Below are positions 10,378 through 20,929 of a stretch of DNA of 64,000 bases, in pieces (the stretch's first letter is position 1; every line of letters starts with the position of its first letter). The stretch comes from Calliphora vicina (taxonomy: Eukaryota; Arthropoda; Insecta; Diptera; Calliphoridae), in contig NC_088783.1 of NCBI RefSeq assembly GCF_958450345.1, forward strand, positions 98,079,302 through 98,143,301, read 5' to 3'. The notes beneath the pieces are model-generated. The model did not search any database, had not been told where the DNA came from, and worked only from the letters and a program-made list of their open reading frames with translations. The position numbers and the translations under genes are program-made.

Positions 10378-11135
10378 ACACGAGCTACTAGCGGAATATG
10401 TGGGGAAATGGGTAGGAGGATTAGCGCCGCCCGATAGAAGTAAGGCCAAACAGCTTCTGAAGAAAAATACCTCGGTCTTCGCCTTAAAAAGTCAAAGCAA
10501 AGGTAGAACGGCGAAGCGAGGCCCATAAAGCAGGCGCCCAGTGAGGTGAAGGAGCTGGTTAACGAAATGGAGCGGGATGGAGTAATCGAACCATCTTCAA
10601 GTCCTTGGAGCTCGCCTGTTGTGTTAGTTAAAAAGAAAGACGGCAGCACTAGATTTTGCGTCGATTATAGAAAGCTACCAAGAATTGACGACACCCTGGA
10701 CACATTAGCTGGAACAAAATGGTTCTCCACGTTGGACCTGCAAAGTGGTTATTGGCAGGTAGAGATTTCAGAAAAAGATAAAGAGAAAACTGCGTTTAGT
10801 GCTAGTGATGGATTATGGCAGTTTAATGTGATGCCCTTTGGACTCTGCAATGCTCCAGCCACATTCGAGCGTTTAATGGAACATGTGTTGAAAGGACTTC
10901 ACTGGAAGACATGCTTGGTGTACCTCGATGACATAATTGTCATGGGGAAGTCTTTCGGTGAACACCTGAAAAACCTTGAAGAATTCCTTAAACGAATAGT
11001 TGCGGCTGGACTAAAACTTAGCGTAAAGAAATGTGCATTGTTCCAGAAAGAAGTTAAGTATTTAGGGCATCGCGTAACAGCAGACGGCATATCAACAGAT
11101 GAGGATAAAATACGAGCCGTAAAGGACTAGCCTCG
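10378..11135 (+). pseudogene. Ty3/gypsy reverse transcriptase pseudogene
   Basis: It copies element RNA into DNA. Visible motifs are GVIEPSSSPWSSPVVLVKKK, FCVDYRKL, WFSTLDLQSGYWQ (motif A Asp), MPFGLCNAPATFERLM and CLVYLDDIIVM (catalytic YLDD), ending with VKYLGHRVTADGI. About ten residues normally present between DYRKL and PRIDDTLDTLAG are missing, an in-frame deletion. A TAG at 11128-11130 ends the frame. The linker upstream (10190-10540) is out of frame but recognisable (SKAKQLLKKNTSVFAL). Confidence 0.92.
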
Positions 11136-11530
11136 TCCGAAAAATCTTCACGAATTGCGCAGTTTTCTAGGCCTTTGCACGTACTACCGACGATTTGTAC
11201 CGAATTTTGCCAATGTCGCCGCAGGCATTCCTTCAGTTAAAGGAATTGTTGTGTACAGCACCAATTTTGGCATATCCCATCCTAGGGGGCTATGTTTGTG
11301 CTAGACAGCGATGCGAGTGGATACGGAATAGGCGGTGTGCTTTCACAGGTGATCAACAGGACGGAAAAGGTCATAGGCTACTACAGCCGAATACTTTCCA
11401 AGTCTGAGAGAAATTACTGCGTAACGCGACGTGAAATTACTGCGTAACGCGGCTTCAGAGCTATGACTTTAGCATCGAGCACCAGAAGGGTTGAAACACG
11501 GCAATGCGGACGCGCTCTCAAGACGGCCTT
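11136..11530 (+). pseudogene. RNase H region with large internal deletion
   Basis: It would remove the RNA strand of the hybrid. The RT thumb/connection continues as LHELRSFLGLCTYYRRFVPNF, then the frame shifts. The RNase H start is seen as FVLDSDASGYGIGGVLSQV, followed by YYSRILSKSERNYCVTRRE. Most of the domain after this is absent: the text jumps through a local duplication (GAAATTACTGCGTAACGCG twice, about 11413-11453) to RLQSYDFSIEHQKG, KHGNADALSRRPC. Confidence 0.85.
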
Positions 11531-11829
11531 GCAACGTGGAATACAAGCATTGCGCAAAAGCCGAGGAAAAGGAATGTGTCATTTACGTTCGACTAATGCA
11601 TATAGAGTCCAGTGCAGATTGGTCTGTATCGCAGAGAAATGACCCCATACTATCAAAAATAATATCGGCAAAAAAAGAAGGCAGAAGGCCAGCCCGCAAT
11701 GAAATATCGGCCGAAAGTCCACTGATGAAATCATATTGGGCCCTATAGAATAGTCTACAATTGTTAAATGGCTGCTTATACCGCATATGGGAAAGTGCTG
11801 ACGGTAAAACAGTGACAAATCTAATTGTG

Positions 11830-12660
11830 GTACCATCCTCTAAAATAAACGAAGTAATGAAAGAGTTTCATGACGGTACCAGAGGTGGTCATCTTGGTGT
11901 GACAAAAACCTTATAAAAGCTAAAACAGCGTTTTCATTGGGTGGGTTGTCAGCAAGCAGTAGCCGATTGGGTAGCCAATTGTCCACAATGCATAGCAGCG
12001 AAGGGCCCAGTAAGAAGAAGTCGTGGACAACTTCAGCAGTATAACTCAGGTGCGCAGGCCCTTTCCCTATTAGTGATGCTGGAAACTGTTACGTTCTAGT
12101 GGTTATGGATTATTTCAGCAAATGGCCAGAGGTATATGCAATACCCAATCAGGAAGCTAAAACTGTTATATGTGTATTTGTGAACAACTGGGTGTTCCGC
12201 TACGGTGTTCCACTGGAATTGCACTCGGATCAGGGTAGAAATTTTGAATCCGCCGTATTCAAGGAAATGTGCGATTTATACGGAATAAGAAAAACCAGAA
12301 CAACTCCACTGCATCCTCAATCTGATGTCATGGTCGAAAGATTCAATCGCACTCTGGAGGAATATTTAAGAAAAGTAATAAGTGCACACCAGAAGGACTG
12401 GGATGAACACATACCAAAATTTCTATTGGCATACATGTCAGCTGTTCATGGCTCGACCTCTCGAACACCTGCAAAAATTGTCTTCGGGACAGAACTCAAG
12501 TTGCCTGGTGATTTAGAATTCCAGCGAAAAAATGAAAGCCAGATACGATCGAGCAGCTAATTCTGAGGGATTTAATGAAGGCCAACTTGTACAGCTGTAT
12601 AACCCACAACGCAAGAAAGTTAAAAATTAAGGTCGTACATCTAGAACGACTAGCTGCCTA
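11830..12660 (+). pseudogene. Ty3/gypsy integrase pseudogene
   Basis: It would insert the cDNA copy. The N-terminal HHCC zinc module is visible (GGHLGVTKT, then ADWVANCPQCIAAKGP) but carries a stop. The core includes VVMDYFSKWPEVYAIPNQEA, LHSDQGRNFES (second catalytic Asp) and MVERFNRTLEEYL (catalytic Glu), open over 12099-12560. The first catalytic Asp, expected just before GPFP near 12050, lies in a frameshifted stretch and is not preserved. The C-terminal part is truncated; only QLVQLYNPQRKK and VVHLERLAAYG fragments remain. Confidence 0.92.
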
Positions 12661-12700
12661 TGGGAGAAGTGAATCTATGGCTACTCGGGATGAACAGTCT

Positions 12701-12714
12701 TAAGCGGGGGGCAG
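12701..12714 (+). other. polypurine tract
   Basis: TAAGCGGGGGGCAG sits directly before the 3' LTR (TGTTACG), the position where plus-strand DNA synthesis is primed in LTR elements. Confidence 0.75.
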
Positions 12715-13304
12715 TGTTACGAAATTGTACTTGAATTAAAATATAACGATTTTAACGGCTGATTTAAAAGTAGCATAATGCTTTCAAATAGCAGTGCTGA
12801 AATAGCAAACTGTAACATATCTGTGGGCATTATTAACATTGAATAAAAGCTTTCAGTTGACCATTGATCGTAAGTATGGCAACGCTATTTGCTGCGACCG
12901 TATATTCGAATTCGAATATTCAGTTAAAGAACATTGTAGAAAGTACACCACAGATGGCGTATGTATTAGAAAGCTCTAGACAGTTAAAGAGCAATCTAGA
13001 GTGCAGATGGCAGTGTTATCAATAGTGGCAGAGGTTGCAGTCTTTAGTGAGTTTATCAGAGACGCTTTTCGAATAAACATCAACTGAGTGCTGTGTTTTT
13101 CAAGTGAATTCGTGTACATCATAAAGTGTGTCTGTATTTCTGCGAATTTATAAACGTGTATAAAAAAACATTGAGTGACTATATAATTCTGTTGTACATT
13201 TTGTTACAATTTTTAAACTACTAAACGGCTTTTATTTGCAATCAAAAGTATGCGTTTTATTTAAAGGAAATAAACCAACGTTTTGAAAAGGTTAAAACGT
13301 AACA
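12715..13304 (+). repeat. 3' LTR, 590 bp, complete
   Basis: It runs from TGTTACGAAATT to AAACGTAACA and is followed by the ATAT target duplication. It retains the segment around 12945-13010 and the terminal ~27 bp that the 5' LTR lacks, so it is the better reference for the ancestral LTR. Confidence 0.93.
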
Positions 13305-13308
13305 ATAT

Positions 13309-13575
13309 TTATTATTTTGCAAAAATTAATACTGAGTTATCACTATACATAAACTAAACGAAAACTGTCATTGCATGATTCAATACAGCAAGTGTTTTGT
13401 TACAAAATGCATGTACAAAAGCAGCGAATCAATATAAGTGTTTTGAATATACGCAGAGTTTTTTGAGTAAATATACACCTTCCTATGTGATAATGTTTGA
13501 ATTCATTTAAGGAGGATTTTTAATGCATATTTACATATATATTTTATATTGTACGAAAAACGCCATTTTAAGTAT
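13309..13575. other. short intergenic stretch, nothing recognised
   Basis: AT-rich sequence between the 3' target duplication of the Ty3/gypsy element and the truncated Tc1-like transposase. No inverted end matching the Tc1-like fragment is seen, so that fragment is 5'-truncated. Confidence 0.5.
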
Positions 13576-14085
13576 TTTTCAATCGGACGACAGAGTAAGA
13601 GTTTGGAGAAGGCCAAACACTGAATAGGAAAATAACAATGTAGTAAACACTGTCAAACATGGTGGATAAGGGGTCATGTTGTGGGGTTGTATGGCTGCAT
13701 CTGGTGTAGGAAACTTAGTTTTCATCGACGGTTCAATGGACAAAACAGTGTACTTTAATATTTTAAAAGAAACCCTACTACAATGCGCTCTAAAGTTAAA
13801 GCTTGGGAACGTTTCTATTTTCAACAGTACAATGACCCCAAACACACCGCCCATGACGTCCGAATATGAATAGTGCATCATGTTCCCCACATTCCCCCGA
13901 CTCCTCCGCAATCGCCTGACATGAATCCCATAGAACATCTGTGGGATAAATTGGCCGAACGTGTAGGAAAGCACCATATTATTAGTAAGACTCAACTCAA
14001 CGTCACCAAAAATTGGTCGATTCAATGCCAAGACGATTAAAAGAAGTCATTAAAAAGATAGGCTACTCCACAAAATATTAAACTA
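13576..14085 (+). pseudogene. truncated Tc1-like transposase pseudogene
   Basis: Only the C-terminal half of a DD34E transposase remains. A SDDRVRVWRRPNTE stretch and a damaged KHGG block lead into VMLWGCMAASGVGNLVFIDG. After a frameshift near 13820 comes YNDPKHTAHDVR (second catalytic Asp), then SPDMNPIEHLWDKLAERVGK with the catalytic Glu, and TPQNIKL at the end. It is not a copy of the element at 1413-3065: the residues differ throughout. The first catalytic Asp and the DNA-binding region are missing. Confidence 0.88.
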
Positions 14086-14349
14086 TTAAAAAAAACTATT
14101 TTCCTATTAAAAATTAGAAACTGTGTGAATATTTTTGTACCCTTAAAATCGAACTTCGAAACATTAGTTAAATTTTTTTTCTGAAATGTGCCAACTTATG
14201 TTTAGTTTTTCCATATATTTCAATAAGTTATACGTAAATAAATAATTTTTTGAAACCCGTACGAAAGTTTTGACCTTCGTTTAAAAAATATGGAAGATTA
14301 AAAATAAATCTGTATGCTGTGTGTATTATAATTATTATAAAAAATAATA

Positions 14350-14417
14350 ATGCATCCACAACAAAGGTGAAGGGTATATAACATTCGGCATAGCCGAATA
14401 TAGGACTCTTACTTGTT
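14350..14417 (+). repeat. 3'-end fragment of Helentron-like family 1
   Basis: GGTGAAGGGTATATAACATTC, the hairpin ATTCGGCATAGCCGAAT and the terminal ACTCTTACTTG are present. The rest of the element is missing. Confidence 0.8.
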
Positions 14418-14617
14418 ATTTAACCCTCTCGCTTCATCTTTTTATGAAATAGTTTTAAAAATATAATTTTTATAAAAATGAAATATGTATGTAGTTTTGA
14501 TTAAAGTAACACAATTTTTTTTTTTTTTGGAAATATGTTTTTTTTTATACTGTTGCCAAATGGCAACAATTTTCTTCAATGTAAAATAAATTTTTGGATT
14601 TCGTCATGACATAACAA

Positions 14618-14731
14618 TCAGCCCAATCCGCTGGAGTTTGTTCCCCGAGAGTTTTTTCCCATTGAATTTGAATAGGAAAAATGAAAAAAGGGAAAAAACT
14701 CCCGGGGAATTTTTATTCATAATTGGGCTGA
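14618..14731. mobile_element. small hairpin MITE, 114 bp
   Basis: The ends TCAGCCCAAT and ATTGGGCTGA are perfect inverted repeats. The inner arms also pair (GGAGT..CCCCGAGAGTTTTTTCCC against GGGAAAAAACTCCCGGGGAA). No target duplication was settled. Confidence 0.7.
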
Positions 14732-14734
14732 ATA

Positions 14735-15435
14735 TAAGGTACACTCAGTAGGAAATAAATTCTCAATTATACAATTTTGTAACGTCGAACAAAAGAATTC
14801 CATTCCGATCGAAAGTGGAATTAATTCCGTATTTTACTTCTTCAGAAATAGTAAAACGAAAATTCCTTTCGGTATGAAACCACTTTCAGTTTTCATAGTG
14901 GAATTGATAATTATTTGTTTTTCTAAAATTTTGAATCAGTTTCTGTACCAAAAACTTCACTTATGCTTTAATATAAAAAACGCTGTCAATTTAAAATCAG
15001 AAATACAGAATTATTAGAATTATTGGAATTAATAAATTACACGGAATCTGAAGAACCTAAAACTACGGAATTGAAACCTTTCCGAACAAAATGTGTGACA
15101 GGCCTGAAAGTTTGACGTTATAGGGGTAAATATTGAAAACTCCCCCTAATGATTCTACCTTCTACAATTATTGTATCATGGTTTTCGTATTGTTTTTAAA
15201 AAATGATTGTTTACAAGTTTAAATTTTTTAAAGGTTTTAATTATACTTTGCTAGTAAACTTAAAATAGTATATAAATAACGGAAAAAAGTAAAATTAAAT
15301 ATAAATTACTGACAATTCATGGAAATTTTTGGTATGATTAACAAAATTAATGATAAAAAAGTAAATATGTGAATAATGGCAATGGTATCTCAGTTCTTTC
15401 CTTTTTGTCAGTCCAGAATCTTGACACTGAGTTCA
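14735..15435. other. intergenic stretch, no gene seen
   Basis: AT-rich DNA with several GGAATT/AATTCC-rich blocks (14790-15080) that suggest a decayed repeat. No coding region or clear element ends were found. Confidence 0.5.
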
Positions 15436-15440
15436 ATGGT

Positions 15441-16045
15441 TCATCGTATATTGATTAATTCAGAAAAAAACCACAGGCCAACGCAGGCCATATCATCCTT
15501 GTAATGGCACAGGTGGCACCTTGCTTGGGCAAGATCGTAATATGTGTCATGTATCAGTTCCTTGCAAGTTGACAACGGTATTCCACAAAGGAAGTCTATT
15601 TGGTCCTCCCAAATCAAGGCTCCTATTCCCGCCAAGTAATCAGCGTCCCTGTGTCCACGTAGTCATGTGATTACAACTGTCGAATGTCTCGCCATCTTAT
15701 TTAAGGATGTCCGGTATTCCTGCACCATATTCGATTTTGTATAAACACCTACCTGGGATTTAATTGCGAATATACTGTCAGTATATATACGGATATCCCT
15801 ACCAGATACACTGTAATATCCGAGCCAGTTTGCCGCTCTTCTAATGGCCGATACCTCGGCCTGAAAGATGCTGAATCCATTTGGGAATCTGAAGGATATT
15901 CTTATTCCAAATTCAGGAATGTATACGCCACCGCCCACTCTATCCCCCTTTTTTGACCCACCCGTATAGATGGATAGCATCCTTTCATCAACGGAGAGAC
16001 CATCGACTGATGGGATTGAGAAACCAGTAAGGTGGTTTTGTGAAA
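15441..16045 (-). pseudogene. RNase H domain of a non-LTR retrotransposon (I/Loa/R1-like)
   Basis: It reads on the minus strand from about 16045 down. SIYTGGSKKGDRVGGGVYI corresponds to the RNase H start, where the catalytic Asp of TDGS has become Gly. FQAEVSAIRRAANWL carries the catalytic Glu, DIRIYTDSIFAIKS the next Asp, and GHRDADYLAGIGALIW the last. A TGA replaces one codon just before GHRDADY (about 15660). The C-terminal tail reaches 15441. It is the downstream half of the element whose RT lies at 17560-18450. Confidence 0.85.
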
Positions 16046-16214
16046 GGGCAAAATTTTTTTTCTTAAAATGTTTAAGTGCTCACATCTAGAATTGTTCCTT
16101 TTTTTTCATATTTTATTTATTGTATCTTCACAAAATAATGTGAACTATCAATAATTTGCTCAAATCTTAAATTTAAATATTAATTTTTATTTACGTCCCA
16201 CCACAGTTGGACGA

Positions 16215-16625
16215 AAAATTATGTTTAATTTATAGATCCTATCATCAGCAGCGCAGGTCTGTTGGATTCCTTCTTCTTAGTCGGATGTAGCCATTACTTC
16301 TCATTAATGTTCGTGCAATTGAGTTTGTGTGAACTTCTAACTTTTTCAAATATGACTCCGCTTGTTTTTTTATTTAATTTTTCACCAGGGAGACACCTAG
16401 GTCCTTATGAATGTTAATATTTCTCACATACCAAGGCGCTGCTGTTATCATTCGTAATATTTTATTTTGAAATCTTTGAATTTTTTCAATATTAGAAGCA
16501 TAATTGAATTCCATTGCACCATATGGGTTTTATTATTGAGCTGTACAGCAAAAGTTTGCAATCTAAACTCAATCTCGAGTTTTTACCAATTAGCCAGTAA
16601 ATTTGTAGTAATTGTAACTTAAATT
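16215..16625 (-). pseudogene. C-terminal fragment of a Jockey-clade non-LTR reverse transcriptase
   Basis: On the minus strand the reading YWLIGKNSRLSLDCKLLLY then IIKPIW, a frameshift, NIEKIQRFQNKILRMITAAP, WYVRNINIHKDLGVSLVKN (stop), YLKKLEVHTNSIARTLM and LRRRNPTDL follows the order of the C-terminal part of Jockey-like ORF2. It ends near 16215 without an RNase H domain. It is 5'-truncated, which is usual for this class. It lies between the two halves of another non-LTR element and so is probably an insertion into it. Confidence 0.85.
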
Positions 16626-16729
16626 GTTCCTTTTAGTGTAAAAATACGATTGGGAAAGTTTTAGCTCAATTGGACTTTGCATTGCCGTGCAGAAAGTGCC
16701 TCAAAGTTTTAAAAATTACTACTAATTTT

Positions 16730-17225
16730 TCTCATTTTGACAAGAAATTTAGGAAAAAAATAACATATTTGGAGAAAAATTAAAATAAAAGGTAATTTTT
16801 ATTTAAAATATATCCGTATTTACAGTGAATGAGTTTTTGTCTTCGTAGGATACAGTTAACATATTCGCAGGTATGGCCAAAAAAAATTATTTTTTTAACG
16901 GCTGTTTCGAATCTCCATTTTCAAATTTTTGAAAATTTTGTTAAACAAATTTCAGAATTTTTAGATCATCACATTGAGATTTATTGACATCATAATAGAG
17001 AATAAAAGTATGAAAAAATGATGTCGATACCTCCTACAGTTTTTCCATAACTAGGATTTAATTTTTACGATTTTCGGGAAAAAACATTTTTTTGGCCATA
17101 TTTTGACGAATTTCCTTACTGTTATGAATTTTAAGTAAAACCTATACAGAATCTTATAGTTCAGATAATTTAAAATATACTCTGAATGTTTTACTAAAAA
17201 CGGACTACTTTAAGCCTTAAATGAT
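16730..17225 (+). repeat. dispersed repeat A, copy 1
   Basis: Long blocks match 20030-20405 in the same orientation: AAGAAATTTAG.AA.AAAAT.AACATATTT, GGGATTTATTGA.A.CATAATAG, CGATTTTCG, TTGGCCATATTTTG.CGAA, CCCTTACTGTTATGAATTTTAAGT. No coding content or family name was recognised. The element at 54141-54518 shares part of this repeat. Confidence 0.7.
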
Positions 17226-17274
17226 GAAGGTCAAATGTAAAATTTTGCAATATTTGGAATTTCTAAATGAAAGA

Positions 17275-17545
17275 TTTCGAAATATTATATATTTTTGGGC
17301 CGATTTTAATGAAACTGGAGAAAAATATACATTAGGTTCTAACATTTACGATAACAGTGCAAAAATGAATTTTAACCCTTAAATTACTATTTTTTCGTGA
17401 TTTTAAAAGTTCAGGGTCATTTGGACCCCAAGTGCTATTAAGGGTTAATTTTCATTTTTTTACTGCTATTTTAAATTCTGGACTTCATGTTATATTTTCC
17501 TTTAATTTCATTAAAATTGGCCCAAAAATATATAACATTTCGCTA
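17275..17545. repeat. long imperfect inverted repeat
   Basis: The left arm (about 17275-17388: CGAAATATTATATATTTTTGG.. to ..AATTTTAACCCTTAA) is the imperfect reverse complement of the right arm (about 17432-17545). The loop holds a GGTCATTTGGACCCC mini-palindrome. It is a foldback structure of about 270 bp at the broken 3' edge of the RT fragment. No terminal duplication was identified. Confidence 0.75.
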
Positions 17546-17559
17546 TCCGTCATGACCTT

Positions 17560-18450
17560 AGCTGGTCTTACCTCTGTATTGAGTTTCCAGGATAATTTCC
17601 TTTCAAGTATGATGCCCAGGTATTTTGCATTATCCGAAAGCGACAATTCGATTCCGCTCAGTCGCAGTAACGTAAAGTTAGGGATCTTATTCCGTAATGA
17701 GAACAGTACAAGTTCAGTTTTGCTGGGATTTACACTCAAACCACTATCGATGCTCCATCGATTTAATATTTCCAGCACCGTCTCCAGTCTTTGTGATATC
17801 GTGCCCAGATGAATCCCTGAAACTGCCACTGCTACATCATCCGCGTAGGCGATAGTCTTGTAGTTTTGGGAATCTAATTTCCTGAGCAGACAATTTAAGG
17901 CCAGGTTCCATAGAAGTGGAGATAGGACACCCCCCTGGGTAGTGCCACTTTTGGCAGACCTAAAGATCGTAGTCGTTCCAATTTTAGAACGAATGATCCT
18001 GTAGTTCAGATATAATGGTTGCAGATTTCACATTGTTGAAAGCTCCTTCTAAGATAGGCCACGAGTGTGTAATTGCGGAATTCTATATATCTTTTGATAT
18101 ACCCTACTAGTGAGTGAAGTGCTGTCTTAACTAATTTTCCTTTGGTATAGGCAGGTAGACAATAATCCATGATGAACTGACATTCTAATATGAGTGTAGA
18201 TAATTCTTTCCAGGGTCTTAAGCCAAAAGGATGATAGACTTATCGGCCTGAAATCCACACCCTCGGGATGAAAGTAACATTGCATTCGGTCCAACAATTG
18301 GGTATGTAGGACCATGAGAGACAGGCTTGAAAGATAATCATAATCATCAAGGATCAAAGCTCCAGATGGCCCAAGTACCTTATCCTCGTTAATCTCAATC
18401 GAGGATGAGATTCTATCATGCGGTTGGGATTCATACCGTATTAACTGGCA
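17560..18450 (-). pseudogene. reverse transcriptase of a non-LTR retrotransposon (I/Loa/R1-like)
   Basis: Read on the minus strand. FRPISLSSFWLKTLERIIY (about 18185-18240) is the finger motif. LEGAFNNV (near 18040) matches the palm motif DIEGAFNNV, with the catalytic Asp position damaged. SGTTQGGVLSPLLWNLALNC and AYADDVAVAVSG (catalytic YADD, about 17818-17853) follow. LSVNPSKTELVLFSLR and KYLGIILERKLSW mark the thumb side. Several frameshifts and stops lie between these pieces. The product would have copied element RNA at the target site. Jockey, repeat A and foldback sequences now separate it from its RNase H half. Confidence 0.87.
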
Positions 18451-19024
18451 GTTTAATAAATATTATTCCCAAACTTTTTTCATTCAGAATAAGAACATGT
18501 TCATTAATATTATAAAATTGTACATGACGGGAATTTTTGGTTTTTTACATAAATTTGTTGATATTTTATAATAAATTGCATTAGCCCTGTATTAGCCAAT
18601 GTTTCAAGATGAATCAAAAAATCTGAAATCATTTAATTTTTTCAAAAAATGTATAGTTAACTTCACGCATATTTTCTCATTTTGTAGCTGAAAATCATAA
18701 AAATATAAGTGAAAATATGAAAAAGAATAAAACGTAACAAGAAGAAAAGAAATTAGTGAAAAGAGAAATATGAAAAAAAACACGAAAAACACAAATCGAG
18801 TCTATTTGTTTACCCTCATGCTTCTAAACTCCGTTCGCCATCGGCCAAAAGTCCAACTTTTTTTAACTTCGATTTCAAAAATTTTAATGATATTCAATAG
18901 TAAACATATTGAAACTAAGGTAGCCAAAAAAATAAATAAAAATATTGGCAATTGTGGGTTTGGCATGCTGTTATAGTCAAATATTTTATATTATTTTATA
19001 AAAAATGTGATTTCTGTAAATTTG
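18450..19024. other. intergenic stretch, no gene seen
   Basis: AT-rich DNA; no motif, element end or plausible exon was seen. Confidence 0.5.
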
Positions 19025-19032
19025 ATCAGAAG

Positions 19033-19812
19033 TAGAGATGCTAATCGGGACTGATGGGAAATCTAAAATCCCGAAAATTATAAGAAAGAAACGTACATAA
19101 TTATGTCTTTACAATTGAAAGTAAATTTTTTATTTTGCAATTAATTTTTATTAGACACTAAAAATCATACTATTGCATCTATGGTTTCGTCTGCCATTCT
19201 GGAACGAATTTTGTTTCCGACATATGCTGCTGCCGAAAAACATCTTTCATATTGGCAAGTATTTTCCTCTTGTTCCTTCAGAAATAAAATGATATATTTC
19301 TATTTCAAGTTGCAAATCTATATTATAATTTGGTTTCCTTATTGTTATTTGGGGGCTTTTACATTTATTAATAATATCTTTTAGCCTTTGAGCAATCGAA
19401 ATATTTTCATTTTGTTCGAGCTCCTCATCTGAGATAAAATCAATTTCGTTTGAAGAGGATTTAAATTGAGTTTTGTTAGATAACCTACAAAAAAATGTGA
19501 AGAATTGATTTTCCAGAGCCCCACTCTAGGAAAACCAAAAATACCGCTTTTCTTTATTAACTATGTTGTAACAGGAGTTGATCTTAACAACTTTGCAGAG
19601 CATCACTTTGCGATATTCGGGCATGTAGAATGTCAATGCATTTTGACATTCTAAAAAGCCACACAAAAATGACAATTTCCCCTATTTATTTATGAAAAAC
19701 GGGATTTGGAAAATCCCCGGATTTAAAATAAAAAAATCCCGGGCTTCGGGGTTTAAAAAATCCCGAAAACCCCGGGATTTTCGGGAACGGGATTAACCGT
19801 TTGGCATCTCTA
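19033..19812 (-). mobile_element. hAT deletion derivative, 780 bp, exact 8-bp target duplication
   Basis: The ends TAGAGATGCTAA and (reverse complement) TAGAGATGCCAA are hAT-type TIRs. ATCAGAAG flanks both sides exactly (19025-19032 and 19813-19820). Near the right end are stacked CCCGGGATTT / AAATCCCGAAAA blocks, probably subterminal transposase-binding repeats. A shortened piece of the transposase C-terminus lies inside on the minus strand. Confidence 0.92.
19170..19500 (-). pseudogene. hAT transposase C-terminal fragment
   Basis: On the minus strand the frame reads ISDEELEQNENISIAQRLKD, NYNIDLQLEIEIYHFISEGT, then after a frameshift CQYERCFSAAAYVGNKIRSR, MADETIDA. The last part matches the ERxFSxAG..KR.RL.D..VD signature of the hAT dimerisation domain. 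The WW-containing stretch expected between the two parts is deleted. Confidence 0.82.
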
Positions 19813-20029
19813 ATCAGAAGTAAATTATCATTACTCGCAAACTATTATCGATAATTGGATGACTTTTTTTTGTTATGTTGGTAGGCGACCAGATTTTGAA
19901 AATGAAAATAGATGACATAAAGAAAAAAGTAAAAAATTTATTTGAATTCAGAATTTTTTACATATTTTACAGAAAAATTTACGTTCACATGTATGTATAT
20001 TAGAGTGCTACAAGATTGTATGGACTAGA

Positions 20030-20405
20030 ACAAGAAATTTAGAAACAAAATTAACATATTTTGAGAAATATTAAAATAAGAGCTAATTTTGAGTTGTTTT
20101 CTTCTTAGGATACCTTCGTAGGATACCTAACGACAGTTTTAAAAAATGTTGTTTAACGAATTTCAGAATTGTTTGATCATAACATTGGGATTTATTGAGA
20201 ACATAATAGGGAATAAAAATATGACAATACCTCCTATAGTTTTTCCGTGCCTGCGATTTAAATTTTGCGATTTTCGAGAAAAACTAATTATTTGGCCATA
20301 TTTTGGCGAATGAGCCCAATTCCCTTACTGTTATGAATTTTAAGTGAACCTATCCAGAATATTATAGTCCAGATAATTTTAAATATGGTCTGAAAGTTCC
20401 TGAAG
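20030..20405 (+). repeat. dispersed repeat A, copy 2
   Basis: Same family and order of blocks as 16730-17225. It is preceded by CATGTATGTATATTAGAGTG, also seen near 33580 (ATGTATGTTTATTAGAGTGG), which suggests a third, more decayed copy at about 33585-34160. Confidence 0.65.
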
Positions 20406-20409
20406 GAAT

Positions 20410-20925
20410 TTAGTGATAAATATTTATCATGCTTTTAAAAATTAAGATGACAAAAGATGGCATATTATGGAAAAAAGATGACGTATGGTCACCTTAGATA
20501 ATAGTCTTTAAGAACTGGTATGATGTGTCACTGTACCGCTTATACCTGCTGTGATATTAAAATTTTTCTCAGGTTCTATATTTTAATAAAATTATAATCA
20601 CACGTTTAAAATTAATCGAATAATTTAATTTTTTTAAAAGGGTAAAGAATGGAGTTTTGATGTACGTTTTTTAATATTTTATCGTTAAAGAAGTAGGAGT
20701 ACAATTGTTAGAAAGACTAGTTTACGCAGAAGATATTTTATTTCAAATAAAATAAGTCAGCAATTTATAACTGAAATTCCTATTAATACGTTTGGATCAA
20801 AATTTTTCCCTTTTAACCTCAAGTGAAGAAACAGAGTATAAAAAGGGTATACAAATATATTTAGACAAATCTCAAAATATTTGGTTGTGGAAGCTATAAG
20901 CTATTATGATTCGATTGTCATAAAA
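20410..20925. other. intergenic stretch, no gene seen
   Basis: AT-rich DNA between repeat A and the Helentron-like array. Nothing recognisable. Confidence 0.4.
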
Positions 20926-20929
20926 TATT

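Larger units (their letters stand above)
7760..13304 (+). mobile_element. Ty3/gypsy LTR retrotransposon, degenerate, both LTRs present
   Basis: The element starts TGTTACG and ends CGTAACA, the usual inverted LTR termini. An exact 4-bp target duplication ATAT flanks it (7756-7759 and 13305-13308). The order is LTR, gag, protease, reverse transcriptase, RNase H, integrase, polypurine tract, LTR, which defines Ty3/gypsy; no envelope gene follows the integrase. Every gene is broken by stops, frameshifts or deletions, and the two LTRs differ by indels, so this is an old insertion. Its lineage within Ty3/gypsy was not settled. Confidence 0.95.
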
